DNA from: Pseudoalteromonas rubra
Lineage (GTDB): Bacteria; Pseudomonadota; Gammaproteobacteria; Enterobacterales; Alteromonadaceae
DNA length: 64,000 nt
NCBI RefSeq assembly: GCF_005886805.2
Contig: NZ_CP045429.1
Coordinates: 3,938,501 to 4,002,500, forward strand
Direction: 5' to 3'
Shown here: piece after piece, positions 37,281 through 47,896 of the stretch
How positions within the stretch are numbered: position 1 is the first letter of the stretch
How the letters are laid out: each line of letters opens with the position of its first letter
Position numbers and translations under genes: made by a program
Notes under the pieces: model-generated
Database searches by the model: none
What the model saw: the letters and a program-made list of their open reading frames with translations, nothing else
Told to the model about the DNA's origin: nothing

Positions 37281-39365
37281 ATGTCTCTTCCCAATTTAGC
37301 CCAGTACGCCATAACCGATCTCAAGGGAGTCGGCCCAAAGGCCGCAGAGCGGCTGGCCAAATTGGGGATCCGCAGTGTTCAGGATATGCTCTTTCATCTG
37401 CCACTGCGTTATGAAGACAGAGCCAGAACCTATCGCATCGCGGAATTGATGCCACATACCCATGTCAGTGTTGAAGGCGAAATCGAGCAGGCCAACATCA
37501 CTTTCGGCAAACGCCGTATGCTGGTATGCCAGATCAACGATGGAACAGGCCGTATTACCCTGCGCTTTTTCAACTTCAGCGCCGCGCAAAAAAACGCCAT
37601 GCAAAGCGGTAAAATCATGCGCTGCTTTGGCGAAGTGCGCCGTGGCCGGGTCGGTCTGGAAATGGCTCACCCTGAATACAGTATTCGCGACGAGCTCAGT
37701 GAAACACCACAAGGCGCGGATACACTCACGCCGGTTTATCCAACCACTGAAGGGCTGAAGCAACTAAGCATTCGTGCCATTGCCGAGCAAGCTATCGCTT
37801 TGCTGCAAAAATACGACATTGAAGATCATCTGCCCGCTCAGTTCAGGCCCAACCAACTGAGCTTGAAAGAAGCCTTACTCACACTCCATCAGCCGCCCCA
37901 GAATGTGGCATTGGATCAGCTGGAGCTGGGTCAGCATCCGGCGCAACAGCGGCTGGCGTTTGAAGAGTTGCTGGCGCAAAACCTTAGCCTGCTGCAACTC
38001 AGACAGCAAGGTCAGGCCGTCAAGGCGGTATCGCTGCCGCCGAATAATATGTTAGAAACAGAGTTTCTGGCCCAGCTGCCCTTTAAACCCACTTCAGCAC
38101 AAAGTCGAGTAGTGGCTGAAATTAAAGGGGATCTGCAACACCCTTTTCCAATGATGCGACTGGTACAGGGTGACGTAGGCTCAGGTAAAACCCTGGTTGC
38201 AGCACTGAGCGCACTCACGGCCATTGCCAAAGGCTATCAGGTCGCTCTGATGGCCCCCACAGAGATTTTATCAGAGCAGCATAATATCAACTTTCAGAAC
38301 TGGTTTGCCGCACTGGGCATAGAAGTGGTGTGGCTGGCAGGCAAGACCAAAGGCAAAGAGCGCGAGCGCGTGCTGGAACGCATCAGCTCAGGCCAGGCGC
38401 AAATGGTGGTTGGCACACATGCACTGTTTCAGGAGCAAGTACAGTTTAGTAATCTGGCCCTGATCATCATTGATGAACAACACCGTTTTGGTGTTCACCA
38501 GCGCCTGTCGTTACGCGAAAAGGGCAAGTTTAACGACTGCTACCCGCACCAGCTGGTCATGACGGCAACACCCATCCCACGCACGCTGGCGATGACTGCC
38601 TATGCCGATCTGGAAACCTCAGTGATCGATGAGCTACCACCCGGGCGCACGCCAATCACAACCGTCGCCGTCCCGGATACTCGCCGCGATGAGGTGATTG
38701 AGCGTGTTCGGCGTGCCTGTATCGAACAGCAGCGCCAGGTGTACTGGGTATGTACTTTGATTGATGAGTCCGAAGCTTTGCAATGCCAGGCGGCAGAAGA
38801 TACCGCAGAACAACTCACCAAAGCGCTGCCCGAGCTCAATATCGCACTGGTTCATGGCCGTATGAAGGCACAAGAAAAGCAGCAGATCATGCAAGACTTT
38901 AAGCAGGCAAAAAGCCATGTGCTGGTTGCAACCACTGTGATAGAAGTCGGGGTAGATGTCCCCAATGCAAGCCTGATCATTATAGAAAATCCAGAGCGGC
39001 TTGGATTGGCACAACTGCATCAGTTACGAGGCCGGGTTGGCCGGGGAGACATCGCTTCGCATTGTTTGTTGCTTTATCATGCACCTTTGTCAGCAACAGC
39101 GCAAAAGCGCCTGGGCGTGCTGCGTGACAGTAATGATGGCTTTGTGATTGCCGAGCGGGATCTGGAGATCCGCGGGCCCGGAGAAGTCCTGGGCACTCGT
39201 CAGACGGGGCTGGCGGAACTGAAAATAGCCGACTTAAGCCGGGACAAAGTGCTACTACCACAAGTTCGCAGTCTGGCTTTTACTATACTCCAACAACACC
39301 CACAAGCCGTTGAGCCACTGGTCCAGCGCTGGTTGCCTGACCGCAGTGAGTTTGCCATGGCTTAG
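37281..39365 (+). CDS. recG: ATP-dependent DNA helicase RecG
   Basis: A 694-residue helicase: N-terminal wedge/OB region (GEIEQANITFGKRRM), motif I GDVGSGKT (297-304), motif II DEQH (398-401), motif III TATPIPRT, motif VI HQLRGRVGRG and the TRG-type C-terminus. It remodels stalled forks and Holliday junctions. It follows trmH with a two-base gap, so the pair is an operon. Confidence 0.96.
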   Translation: MSLPNLAQYAITDLKGVGPKAAERLAKLGIRSVQDMLFHLPLRYEDRARTYRIAELMPHTHVSVEGEIEQANITFGKRRMLVCQINDGTGRITLRFFNFSAAQKNAMQSGKIMRCFGEVRRGRVGLEMAHPEYSIRDELSETPQGADTLTPVYPTTEGLKQLSIRAIAEQAIALLQKYDIEDHLPAQFRPNQLSLKEALLTLHQPPQNVALDQLELGQHPAQQRLAFEELLAQNLSLLQLRQQGQAVKAVSLPPNNMLETEFLAQLPFKPTSAQSRVVAEIKGDLQHPFPMMRLVQGDVGSGKTLVAALSALTAIAKGYQVALMAPTEILSEQHNINFQNWFAALGIEVVWLAGKTKGKERERVLERISSGQAQMVVGTHALFQEQVQFSNLALIIIDEQHRFGVHQRLSLREKGKFNDCYPHQLVMTATPIPRTLAMTAYADLETSVIDELPPGRTPITTVAVPDTRRDEVIERVRRACIEQQRQVYWVCTLIDESEALQCQAAEDTAEQLTKALPELNIALVHGRMKAQEKQQIMQDFKQAKSHVLVATTVIEVGVDVPNASLIIIENPERLGLAQLHQLRGRVGRGDIASHCLLLYHAPLSATAQKRLGVLRDSNDGFVIAERDLEIRGPGEVLGTRQTGLAELKIADLSRDKVLLPQVRSLAFTILQQHPQAVEPLVQRWLPDRSEFAMA

Positions 39366-39382
39366 TCATAACTAAGCCAGAA

Positions 39383-39778
39383 TTACCTAAACGTCTCAGA
39401 ACGTTCAATGATTTCAATCTGATAGCCATCGGGATCGGCAATAAAGAAAAAGCGTGCCACCAGAGTATCGCCATTATAAAACGACTTCATCTCCTTAGGC
39501 TGGTAACCTAGCACCTCTGCCTTTGCATGCACAGGTGCTAAGTCATCAACGACAACTGCTATATGACCATAGCCATTCCCCAACTCATATGGCTGCTGCG
39601 TATCATGATTCCAGGTCAACTCCAGTTCAAACTCAGCTTCTTCATTCCCGAGGTAAACCAGACTAAAGTGTTCAAACTCAATACGCCTGCGCTCGCCGAG
39701 CGCCAGTACATCATGATAAAATGCCAGAGATTTTTGCAGATCCATTACCCGAACCATGCTGTGAATGAGTTTTGCCAT
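39383..39778 (-). CDS. gloA: Lactoylglutathione lyase (glyoxalase I)
   Basis: A 131-residue VOC-fold enzyme starting MAKLIHSMVRVMDLQKSLAFY, with GNGYGHIAVVVDD and YQIEIIERSE containing metal and substrate residues. It isomerises the methylglyoxal-glutathione adduct to lactoylglutathione. Two adjacent ATGs are possible (39781 and 39778). It is divergent from the RHH gene by only 13 bp. Confidence 0.94.
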   Translation of the reverse strand: MAKLIHSMVRVMDLQKSLAFYHDVLALGERRRIEFEHFSLVYLGNEEAEFELELTWNHDTQQPYELGNGYGHIAVVVDDLAPVHAKAEVLGYQPKEMKSFYNGDTLVARFFFIADPDGYQIEIIERSETFR

Positions 39779-39791
39779 CAAGGAGTCCTCT

Positions 39792-40067
39792 ATGTGTGAA
39801 TTGTATGCCGCGGCCGATCCCGCCAGCTATGAAGTAATACGCCGCTCAATGCGGATTCAGGGGGCTGTGACCAGCCTCGCACTAGAGCGTCGGATCTGGG
39901 ATCTGTTACAGGAGATCGCCTCCAAAGAACAGCTCAGTGTGGCTGAATTCGTTTCCACCCTCTATCAGGAAGTACTGATGCGTCAGGGGGAAGTAAAAAA
40001 CCTTGCTTCTCTGTTGCGTATCACCTGTTTAACCTACTTATCCGATCTTACGTCTGATCGCCGCTAA
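39792..40067 (+). CDS. Ribbon-helix-helix domain protein
   Basis: A 91-residue protein. The C-terminal part (TSLALERRIWDLLQEIASKE then SVAEFVSTLYQEV) resembles the RHH_4 type ribbon-helix-helix found in many proteobacteria. Start chosen at the ATG after AAGGAGTCCTCT. It probably binds DNA as a dimer; its targets are unknown. Confidence 0.75.
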   Translation: MCELYAAADPASYEVIRRSMRIQGAVTSLALERRIWDLLQEIASKEQLSVAEFVSTLYQEVLMRQGEVKNLASLLRITCLTYLSDLTSDRR

Positions 40068-40201
40068 AGGGGTAGTATCTGGTTACTACATTGACATTAG
40101 ACTTTTGCTTATTAGCAAAAGCCGATACACTGATCTCGATTCATTCTTAGTAATCCTTTGAATTGTGTGAACTATTTAGGCACAAGGTATAGCGCAATCA
40201 T

Positions 40202-40885
40202 ATGAAATCTCATTTAGGCCGACGCGCATTTTCCAATATGGAGCTGTACACCCTGTTTAACGGCTACATTTATGGTGACGAAAAACAAAAGCGTGAGCAG
40301 CCAAAGCATTGGCACTTCTGGCTACCTGTGCTGGCATATTATACCGGGGCCTACAGTGACGAAATTGGCAACCTGACGCTCTCTGATATCAGTAAACAAG
40401 AGCAGGTTCGTGGCTTTACGTTTCATACACACGGTAAATTACAGGCCCGGTTTGTACCGATCCACCCAGCCCTGTGGCATGCCGGATTACAAGATTATCT
40501 GCACTTTGTAGAACAACAAGGCCAGACCCGGCTAATGTTTGATTTGCCAGCCAAGTCGGGGCGCTTCAGCGAGAAAGTCAGGATCTGGTTTTCCGGAGAG
40601 GGCGAGCGTCTTGGCTATTTGCAAAAGTGCGGTCTGCCCAATGTGGATCAGCAAGGCATGAAAACTGCTATCAGTAGCCTGAGATTAAACTTTGAGCAGC
40701 AGATACACATCTCCGCCATTCAGCAGGGCAACAAAGCCGCTATGTTCTATCTGCTGGGGCTGAAACAGGATGGCCAGATCCTCACCCAACCCAAATCGCA
40801 TCAGCTCAAACAAGTGCTTACGCAAGTCAGAGTCATTAACCCCAACATTCACTGGCAACGCTTTACAGAGCGTCATGGCCAATAA
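40202..40885 (+). CDS. Degenerate tyrosine recombinase-like protein
   Basis: A 227-residue protein with the overall pattern of a phage integrase catalytic domain: WHFWLPVLAYYTGAYSDEIGNLTLSDI, then KLQARFVPIHPALW and VRIWFSGEGERLGYL. The first catalytic Arg (usually GARxxEI) is replaced (GAYSDEI), no HxxR box is visible, and there is no tyrosine in a normal C-terminal context. It should therefore be inactive in recombination, though the frame is intact and codon use is like its neighbours. It may be a DNA-binding relic kept for another role. Confidence 0.65.
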   Translation: MKSHLGRRAFSNMELYTLFNGYIYGDEKQKREQPKHWHFWLPVLAYYTGAYSDEIGNLTLSDISKQEQVRGFTFHTHGKLQARFVPIHPALWHAGLQDYLHFVEQQGQTRLMFDLPAKSGRFSEKVRIWFSGEGERLGYLQKCGLPNVDQQGMKTAISSLRLNFEQQIHISAIQQGNKAAMFYLLGLKQDGQILTQPKSHQLKQVLTQVRVINPNIHWQRFTERHGQ

Positions 40886-40931
40886 CCTGGCAAGCTCTGT
40901 GCGCTCAACCTGTACCAGGTGCTAAACACAC

Positions 40932-40958
40932 AAAAAACCCGACATTGAGTCGGGCTTT
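40932..40958. terminator. galU terminator
   Basis: CCCGAC / GTCGGG with a five-base loop, preceded by AAAAAA (minus-strand T run) just after the galU stop. It may also serve the convergent gene. Confidence 0.75.
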
Positions 40959-40977
40959 CGTATCATGACGGACGAGG

Positions 40978-41853
40978 CTACAGTGCTTTTACGAACTCAC
41001 TGAAATCTTCGCCCAGTTTTTCATCACGCATTGCGTACTGAACGATAGCTTTCAGATAACCCAGCTTATCGCCGCAGTCATGAGCCCGGCCACTCATGTG
41101 GAATGCTTCAACGGTTTCACTTTCCATAAGCATGTCAATTGCATCAGTTAGCTGGATCTCGCCTCCGGCTCCCAATGGCGTACGCTCAAGCAAAGGCCAG
41201 ATATTACGTGATAATACATAGCGACCCACAACGGCAAGGTTGGAAGGCGCTTTATCAACAGGCGGCTTCTCGACCATGTGATTGATTGGTGCACTTTCGC
41301 CAGGCTTTAGCTCAACGCCCTGGATGTCTGCAATACCGTACTTGTTGACGTCTTGTTGAGGAACCGGCTCAAGCATAATTTGACTTAGCTTAGTGTCTAA
41401 GAAACGTTTAACCATAGCCGCCAGGTTCTCATTACTTTGATCTGCCGTATACTCATCCAGGATCACATCAGGTAAGACAACCACGAAATCGTCATCACCA
41501 ACAATAGGCTTTGCGCACAAGACCGCATGACCAAGCCCTTTTGCTTCGCCCTGCCTAACATGCATGATAGTAACGCCTTCAGGACAAATTGAACGAACCT
41601 CTTCCAGCAGAGTACGCTTAACCCGCATTTCCAGTGTTGCTTCCAGTTCAAAACTGGTATCAAAGTGGTTCTCAATCGCATTCTTTGACGAATGGGTCAC
41701 CAAGACGATTTCGGAAATGCCCGCAGCTGCGCACTCTTTCACTATATATTGAATAAGAGGTTTATCGACTAAAGGCAACATTTCCTTGGGGATAGCCTTC
41801 GTCATAGGCAACATCCGCGTACCAAGTCCAGCTACAGGAATTACAGCTTTCAT
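40978..41853 (-). CDS. galU: UTP-glucose-1-phosphate uridylyltransferase
   Basis: A 291-residue nucleotidyltransferase: [21 protein letters not shown] at the start, with the product-site lysine in VEKPP and [13 protein letters not shown]. It makes UDP-glucose for cell-surface sugars. It is monocistronic with a terminator on each side. Confidence 0.96.
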   Translation of the reverse strand: MKAVIPVAGLGTRMLPMTKAIPKEMLPLVDKPLIQYIVKECAAAGISEIVLVTHSSKNAIENHFDTSFELEATLEMRVKRTLLEEVRSICPEGVTIMHVRQGEAKGLGHAVLCAKPIVGDDDFVVVLPDVILDEYTADQSNENLAAMVKRFLDTKLSQIMLEPVPQQDVNKYGIADIQGVELKPGESAPINHMVEKPPVDKAPSNLAVVGRYVLSRNIWPLLERTPLGAGGEIQLTDAIDMLMESETVEAFHMSGRAHDCGDKLGYLKAIVQYAMRDEKLGEDFSEFVKAL

Positions 41854-41984
41854 AGTTCATCCATTATTACATAAAATGGCGGAAGAATTTCTCACCATAA
41901 GAATAGTTGTGTGACAGAGTATTTTAATCGAATCCGCTGGCAGTGCAAGTTTAATAATATCCCTTTTATAGCTGTGGAAATAAA

Positions 41985-42018
41985 AAATGCCCGCTCACTC
42001 TAAAAGTGTCGGGCATTT
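41985..42018. terminator. Terminator between galU and DUF3718 gene
   Basis: AAATGCCCG / CGGGCATTT with an inner CACT / AGTG extension. It lies downstream of the minus-strand gene at 42062. Confidence 0.72.
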
Positions 42019-42061
42019 CTAAATACTTTAATATTTTCAGACGCTAAGTCCGATAGAGTTC

Positions 42062-42436
42062 TTACAGACCAGCACGCTTTTTAATAGCTGCGATCAAAGC
42101 TGAACCACCATGGCCGTTGCTCTCAGCCCAGGCGATGTCAGCGCCATCTTCCAATGCACTTTTAGGTAAGCTTTTAACGATAAACTCGCCCGCATCCACC
42201 GCGTTGTTAGCGATTGCATGGCGCAGCATGTTATTACCATTACACTGAACTGAATCGTACACGTTACGGATTTTAACCCGTGAGCTCTTTAGCGTGCTGC
42301 GGATACGTCTTTTATCGTCAGCCGCAATATATTCACACAAAGACACTGCTAACTGATCGTTCGCTTTGCTCGCAAAACTTACGGTTAATGCCGAAACGCC
42401 AAGACTCACACCAATAACTAAAGGAATTACTTTCAT
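42062..42436 (-). CDS. Secreted DUF3718-like protein
   Basis: A 124-residue protein with a Sec signal peptide (MKVIPLVIGVSLGVSALTVSFASKA) and a mature part with LCEYIAADDKRRIRS and two Cys. It fits the DUF3718 family of Shewanella and Pseudoalteromonas, whose function is unknown. The start is the ATG with AGGTG seven bases upstream; non-ATG codons further up are less likely. It is likely periplasmic. Confidence 0.72.
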   Translation of the reverse strand: MKVIPLVIGVSLGVSALTVSFASKANDQLAVSLCEYIAADDKRRIRSTLKSSRVKIRNVYDSVQCNGNNMLRHAIANNAVDAGEFIVKSLPKSALEDGADIAWAESNGHGGSALIAAIKKRAGL

Positions 42437-42513
42437 CACCAATCACCTAGTACTTTTTTCGTAAGAACAAACGCTCAATATTGTATCAACCAATACAATT
42501 GTTAGCAACAAAG

Positions 42514-43005
42514 TTATATTCCTTTATTTAGAGTTACGAACTTATAACTATACAAATTTTTCTCATCTGCTTCATATGTTTCGCTTGCAATTTCTTGCCA
42601 CTCACCGGCCTGAGAGTGGTCAGGAAAGCGCGTGTCGCCAGAAACATCCAAGTCGATGTATGTTAAATAAAGCCGATTACTTAAGGGTAGAAACTGTTCA
42701 TAAATATTTCCACCTCCAATGATCATAACTTCCTCACACCCGTCAACTAAAGCCAACGCATCTTGCGGTGATGAAACTACCTCAATGCCCTCAGCACGGT
42801 AATTTTGGTTTCGACTGATCACAATATTTCGTCTGCCAGGAAGAGGACGACCAATAGATTCGAATGTTTTGCGCCCCATAACCACAGGTTTATTCAAGGT
42901 GACGGCTTTAAAATGTTTCAAGTCGGCCGGTAAATGCCAGGGCATAGCGTTATCATCGCCGATGATACGTCCGTTTGCCATCGCTGCAATCATTGATATT
43001 ATCAC
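42514..43005 (-). CDS. folA: Dihydrofolate reductase
   Basis: A 163-residue DHFR: MIISMIAAMANGRIIG, NAMPWHLPADLKHFK (the catalytic acidic residue lies in this region), VVMGRKTFESIGRPLPGR and IIGGGNIYEQF. It reduces dihydrofolate to tetrahydrofolate. I chose the GTG at 43003-43005 (GGAG six bases upstream) because it aligns with the E. coli N-terminus; an ATG at 42993 and an ATG at 43017 are alternatives. It pairs functionally with FolE2 encoded at 55486. Confidence 0.92.
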   Translation of the reverse strand: MIISMIAAMANGRIIGDDNAMPWHLPADLKHFKAVTLNKPVVMGRKTFESIGRPLPGRRNIVISRNQNYRAEGIEVVSSPQDALALVDGCEEVMIIGGGNIYEQFLPLSNRLYLTYIDLDVSGDTRFPDHSQAGEWQEIASETYEADEKNLYSYKFVTLNKGI

Positions 43006-43032
43006 AATACACTCCACTCATACTTTTATACT

Positions 43033-43056
43033 AAAAAAGGGCCAAAGGCCCTTTTT
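43033..43056 (-). terminator. obg terminator
   Basis: GGGCC / GGCCC with flanking A and T runs, located between folA and the end of obg. Confidence 0.7.
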
Positions 43057-43095
43057 GTATCAACCCGCTTAGTGAGACGCTAAGACGGATCGCGC

Positions 43096-44265
<1,170 letters not shown>

Positions 44266-44394
44266 TCAGCACCTGCTATTATAGCAAGTTCATAGCGGCT
44301 TGATCAGCATGGGCAAATGCCTAACTACCGGTCTGTGGCGCGTATTTGACAGGAATAAGGTTAGAGCAAAATTCAAGCTCTGCTCTATAAAAAC

Positions 44395-44421
44395 AAAAAA
44401 CCCCGCCTAAGCGGGGTTTTT
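44395..44421 (-). terminator. rplU-rpmA terminator
   Basis: CCCCGC / GCGGGG with a four-base loop and A/T runs on both sides, after the rpmA stop. Confidence 0.85.
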
Positions 44422-44438
44422 CAGTATTCTTTTACCGA

Positions 44439-44696
44439 TTACTCAGCAATGATGCTAACGTATTTACGGTTTAAAGGACCTTTCTGCTCAAAAACAACTT
44501 TACCGTCTGCTTTTGCGAAGATTGTGTGGTCTTTACCGATACCTGCGTTAGTACCAGCGTGGAACTTAGTACCACGTTGACGAACAATGATGTTACCCGC
44601 TAGTACAGATTCACCACCGAAACGCTTAACACCTAAGCGTTTACTTTCTGAATCGCGACCGTTACGAGTACTACCAGCTGCCTTCTTATGTGCCAT
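44439..44696 (-). CDS. rpmA: Ribosomal protein L27
   Basis: An 85-residue bL27, beginning [20 protein letters not shown] and containing [13 protein letters not shown]. The N-terminal tail reaches the peptidyl transferase centre. It is co-transcribed with rplU, 17 bases upstream. Confidence 0.98.
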   Translation of the reverse strand: MAHKKAAGSTRNGRDSESKRLGVKRFGGESVLAGNIIVRQRGTKFHAGTNAGIGKDHTIFAKADGKVVFEQKGPLNRKYVSIIAE

Positions 44697-44713
44697 CTTT
44701 CTGTACCTCTAAA

Positions 44714-45025
44714 TTAAGCGCTAATGCCAGTGATTTTAACTTCAGTGAACCACTGACGGTGGCCCATCTGCTTACGAGAATGCTTACGACGTCTAAATTT
44801 AACGATCTTAATTTTCTCGCCACGACCGTGAGATACAACTTCAGCTGTAATCTTACCACCGTTTACGAACGGCGCACCGATCTCGATTTTTTCACCATCA
44901 GCTACAAGAAGTACTGAATCAAATTCAATTGATGCACCAGTCTCAACGTCTAGTTTCTCTAGACGAATTGTTTGACCTTCAGTCACACGGTGCTGTTTAC
45001 CACCACTTTGGAAAACCGCGTACAT
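44714..45025 (-). CDS. rplU: Ribosomal protein L21
   Basis: A 103-residue bL21 starting [18 protein letters not shown] and ending with the basic [14 protein letters not shown]. The start at 45023-45025 gives the normal family length; the open frame runs 17 codons further upstream. A strong hairpin lies in its leader. Confidence 0.97.
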   Translation of the reverse strand: MYAVFQSGGKQHRVTEGQTIRLEKLDVETGASIEFDSVLLVADGEKIEIGAPFVNGGKITAEVVSHGRGEKIKIVKFRRRKHSRKQMGHRQWFTEVKITGISA

Positions 45026-45383
45026 AATTAACTCCGTCTGTGCGCCCTCAAATCGACGCAACTTAATATTCTTCAATAGGGCGCGAAGTTTACGCTAATG
45101 TGCTACTTCGCGCAAGCCCTAGATCGCAAATAAATGAATAAAAAATAGCTAACTTGAGGGCGTAATAATATTTTCATTTATTCTAACGAATAGGTGTGAT
45201 AAGCCAAGCTCTTTTTTGCTTTTTCAACATCGGAGTTCTGATCAGAAACAACCGATAAGTGCAAAAAACATACAAAAGCACTGATTTTTTAACCTCTCTT
45301 ACGGCAAGTTATCGAGTCACGGTGAATTTTAATGTACACTTGCGGCTCGAACATCCCTGAATGAGGCTTTAGCTCGGAGCGTT
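45026..45383. other. Divergent spacer rplU / ispB
   Basis: A 358-bp spacer that holds the rplU leader hairpin (45078-45120) and the promoters of both genes. No gene is seen. Confidence 0.6.
45078..45120 (-). promoter_or_regulatory. rplU leader hairpin
   Basis: gcgcgaagt / acttcgcgc (45081-45089 and 45105-45113), perfect nine-base arms with a 15-base loop and an outer AGGGC / GCCCT extension across a two-base bulge. It lies 53 bases before the rplU start in the transcribed direction. A control element for L21 synthesis is possible; there is no direct proof. Confidence 0.45.
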
Positions 45384-46355
45384 ATGGATATCAAAGCGAT
45401 CCAGAGATTGATTGAGCAAGACATGCTTGCCGTTAATCGACTTATCAGCGACCAAATGCAATCTGACGTCGCATTGGTTAATCAACTTGGCTTATATATA
45501 GTCAATAGTGGTGGCAAACGGATCCGCCCTATGCTGGCACTTTTGGTGGCCAAAGCATTAGGGTATCAGGGCGATAAGCACATTACACTGGCGACCATCA
45601 TTGAATTTATCCACACCGCAACTTTGTTGCATGATGATGTGGTTGACGAGTCTGCCCTGCGCCGTGGTGAACCAACTGCCAACGCTGAATTTGGTAATGC
45701 CGCAAGTGTTTTGGTTGGTGACTTTATATACACGCGTTCTTTTCAGTTGATGGTCGGACTGGAAAATATGGAAGTGATGCAGATCCTCGCAGATGCAACC
45801 AACGTGATTGCTGAAGGTGAAGTGCTGCAGCTGATGAACTGCAATGACCCAGACACGACTGAACAAAGCTACATGCAGGTGATTTACAGCAAAACAGCCA
45901 AATTATTCGAAGCGGCAACTATGCTGCCGGCTGTTGTGTTAGATCAATCAGCAGCGACCAAAGAAGCACTTAAATTATATGGCATGCACTTAGGCACTGC
46001 TTTTCAGCTCGTAGACGATGTCCTCGATTACAGCGCCAATGCTGAGCAGCTTGGTAAAAATATCGGTGATGATTTAGCCGAAGGCAAACCAACCCTGCCG
46101 TTAATTTATGCGATGCGCCACGGCAGTGAAGCGCAAGTTGCACAGATCCGCGATGCCATTGCCAATGGCAACGGGCTTGATAACCTGACGGAGATTCTGG
46201 CCACGCTTGAGCAGACAGAGGCGCTGGAGCATACCATGGAACGTGCGCGAAAAGAGTCACAAAAAGCCATTGAACAACTCAGTGTACTAGCTGAGTCAGA
46301 ACACAAAGCCGCGCTAATTTCATTGGCGAAACTAGCCGTTGAGCGCAGCTACTAA
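45384..46355 (+). CDS. ispB: Octaprenyl diphosphate synthase
   Basis: A 323-residue long-chain trans-prenyltransferase with the first Asp-rich motif DDVVD (84-88) and the second LVDDVLDY. It builds the isoprenoid side chain of ubiquinone and menaquinone. It is divergent from rplU, as in E. coli. Confidence 0.95.
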   Translation: MDIKAIQRLIEQDMLAVNRLISDQMQSDVALVNQLGLYIVNSGGKRIRPMLALLVAKALGYQGDKHITLATIIEFIHTATLLHDDVVDESALRRGEPTANAEFGNAASVLVGDFIYTRSFQLMVGLENMEVMQILADATNVIAEGEVLQLMNCNDPDTTEQSYMQVIYSKTAKLFEAATMLPAVVLDQSAATKEALKLYGMHLGTAFQLVDDVLDYSANAEQLGKNIGDDLAEGKPTLPLIYAMRHGSEAQVAQIRDAIANGNGLDNLTEILATLEQTEALEHTMERARKESQKAIEQLSVLAESEHKAALISLAKLAVERSY

Positions 46356-46372
46356 GACAATCGCCAGACATT

Positions 46373-46398
46373 AAAAAGGCTGCTCATGCAGCCTTTTT
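46373..46398. terminator. Bidirectional terminator ispB / yggX
   Basis: Perfect eleven-base arms AAAAAGGCTGC / GCAGCCTTTTT between convergent genes. Confidence 0.88.
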
Positions 46399-46409
46399 AA
46401 TCGAGTAGA

Positions 46410-46682
46410 TTATGCGTCTTTTGGACGGTAACCTTCGATTTCAACCTCTTTACCTTCAAACAAAAAACCCACCATTTGTTCTTCCAGCTGTTGACGATGT
46501 TCAGGATCCATCATATTTAAGTGCTTTTCGTTGATCAGCATAGTCTGCTTGTGCTGCCACTGTTGCCACGCTTCTTTACTAATGTTATTGAAGATACGTT
46601 CGCCAACCTCTCCCGGATAAAGTTGAAAATCTAACCCTGGAGCTTCTTTTTGTAACTTTTGACAAAATACGGTACGTGCCAT
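46410..46682 (-). CDS. yggX: Fe(II) trafficking protein YggX
   Basis: A 90-residue YggX protein: [19 protein letters not shown] at the start with the single Cys, then [15 protein letters not shown]. It helps protect Fe-S clusters from oxidation. It lies 34 bases after mutY, the usual mutY-yggX operon. Confidence 0.96.
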   Translation of the reverse strand: MARTVFCQKLQKEAPGLDFQLYPGEVGERIFNNISKEAWQQWQHKQTMLINEKHLNMMDPEHRQQLEEQMVGFLFEGKEVEIEGYRPKDA

Positions 46683-46716
46683 CTCTTTACCCTTTATACA
46701 TTCGTTGTAACTAAGT

Positions 46717-47775
46717 TTACCCCATTGCCTTTAAGACTTTAACCAACTTTTTAGTTGGTGCTGCTAAACCCACCTCAGCAGGCTGCGCCAGCTCATACCA
46801 CAAGAGTGGATTATCGTGAACACAATCCGGCGTCACATCTAATGAGACCACCACAGGCGTGATGGTCAGTTCAAAGTGCGTAAATATATGCACAAATGGC
46901 GACAGCGTTTGCTGGCTACCCGATAACCCTTGTTGCGCCAAAAAAGTTTCCAGTTCAGTTAGTTCACTGAACTCAAAAAAACCAAACAAGCCACCCCAAA
47001 TGCCGCTGCTTGGCCGCTTCTCCATGAGTACTTTATCATCAGCTCGCACTATCAGATGATAAGCCGCTTTCTTTGGCTTGGCTTTTTTCGGCTTAGAGTT
47101 AGGAAACTCTTTCACTCTGCCCTGTTGATGTGCCTGACAACGACTGACTAACGGACAAGCCTCACAGTCAAAGTTGCTGCGGCTACACAGACTCGCCCCT
47201 AAATCCATCATCGCCTGATTATATTCTGAAACACGATCTTTAGGTGTTAGTGCATCGGTCAGTGCCCATAAATGATTTTCGACCTTTTTGACGCCATACC
47301 AACCTTCTACCATGAAAAAACGTGCCAGTACGCGTTTTACATTGCCATCCAGAATGGGATGCGCCTGACCCAAAGACAAAGAGAGTACAGCCCCAGCTGT
47401 AGAGCGGCCAATTCCCGGTAAGGCCATCACGGCTTCTAAAGTTTGCGGGAACTGACCCTGATATTCATCACGGACTATTTTGGCCGTTTTATGTAGGTTT
47501 CGCGCTCGTGCGTAATACCCAAGGCCAGTCCAGTGATGAAGCACTTCATCCTCCGGCGCATCGGCCAGGTCAATGATAGTCGGGAAACGCGCCATAAAAC
47601 GCTCAAAATAAGGGATCACGGTAACCACCTGAGTTTGCTGTAACATCACCTCTGATACCCAGACCTTATATGGGGTTTTTTCAAGCTGCCAGGGTAAGGT
47701 TTTACGCCCATGTAACTGATACCAGTCGACAACCTGTTTGGCAAACCATTGGGCCTGCTCATTATTTACTGTCAT
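46717..47775 (-). CDS. mutY: Adenine DNA glycosylase MutY
   Basis: A 352-residue glycosylase with the helix-hairpin-helix [15 protein letters not shown] and catalytic Asp region ILDGNVKRV, an Fe-S cluster loop with Cys residues in [17 protein letters not shown], and a Nudix-like C-terminal domain ([14 protein letters not shown]). It removes A mispaired with 8-oxoG. It is co-transcribed with yggX. Confidence 0.95.
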   Translation of the reverse strand: MTVNNEQAQWFAKQVVDWYQLHGRKTLPWQLEKTPYKVWVSEVMLQQTQVVTVIPYFERFMARFPTIIDLADAPEDEVLHHWTGLGYYARARNLHKTAKIVRDEYQGQFPQTLEAVMALPGIGRSTAGAVLSLSLGQAHPILDGNVKRVLARFFMVEGWYGVKKVENHLWALTDALTPKDRVSEYNQAMMDLGASLCSRSNFDCEACPLVSRCQAHQQGRVKEFPNSKPKKAKPKKAAYHLIVRADDKVLMEKRPSSGIWGGLFGFFEFSELTELETFLAQQGLSGSQQTLSPFVHIFTHFELTITPVVVSLDVTPDCVHDNPLLWYELAQPAEVGLAAPTKKLVKVLKAMG

Positions 47776-47896
47776 TGCTAGACTCTGCTTTTACTTGCTA
47801 ATACACGCGCCAGTGTATGAAGCTTTTTTCAAAGGTCAAGCTCTTGTACTTGGCGCTGTGAATAGCGATAATGTGCGCCCATTTTTTACACCGAAG

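Noticed and set aside
39358..39379. tggcttag / ctaagcca palindrome at the end of recG.
   Set aside because: It has no T run on either strand, so it is a weak terminator; left unannotated.
40106..40125. cttttgct / agcaaaag stem after the RHH gene.
   Set aside because: It has no T tail and no conserved neighbour that would make it a control site; it may be a weak terminator.
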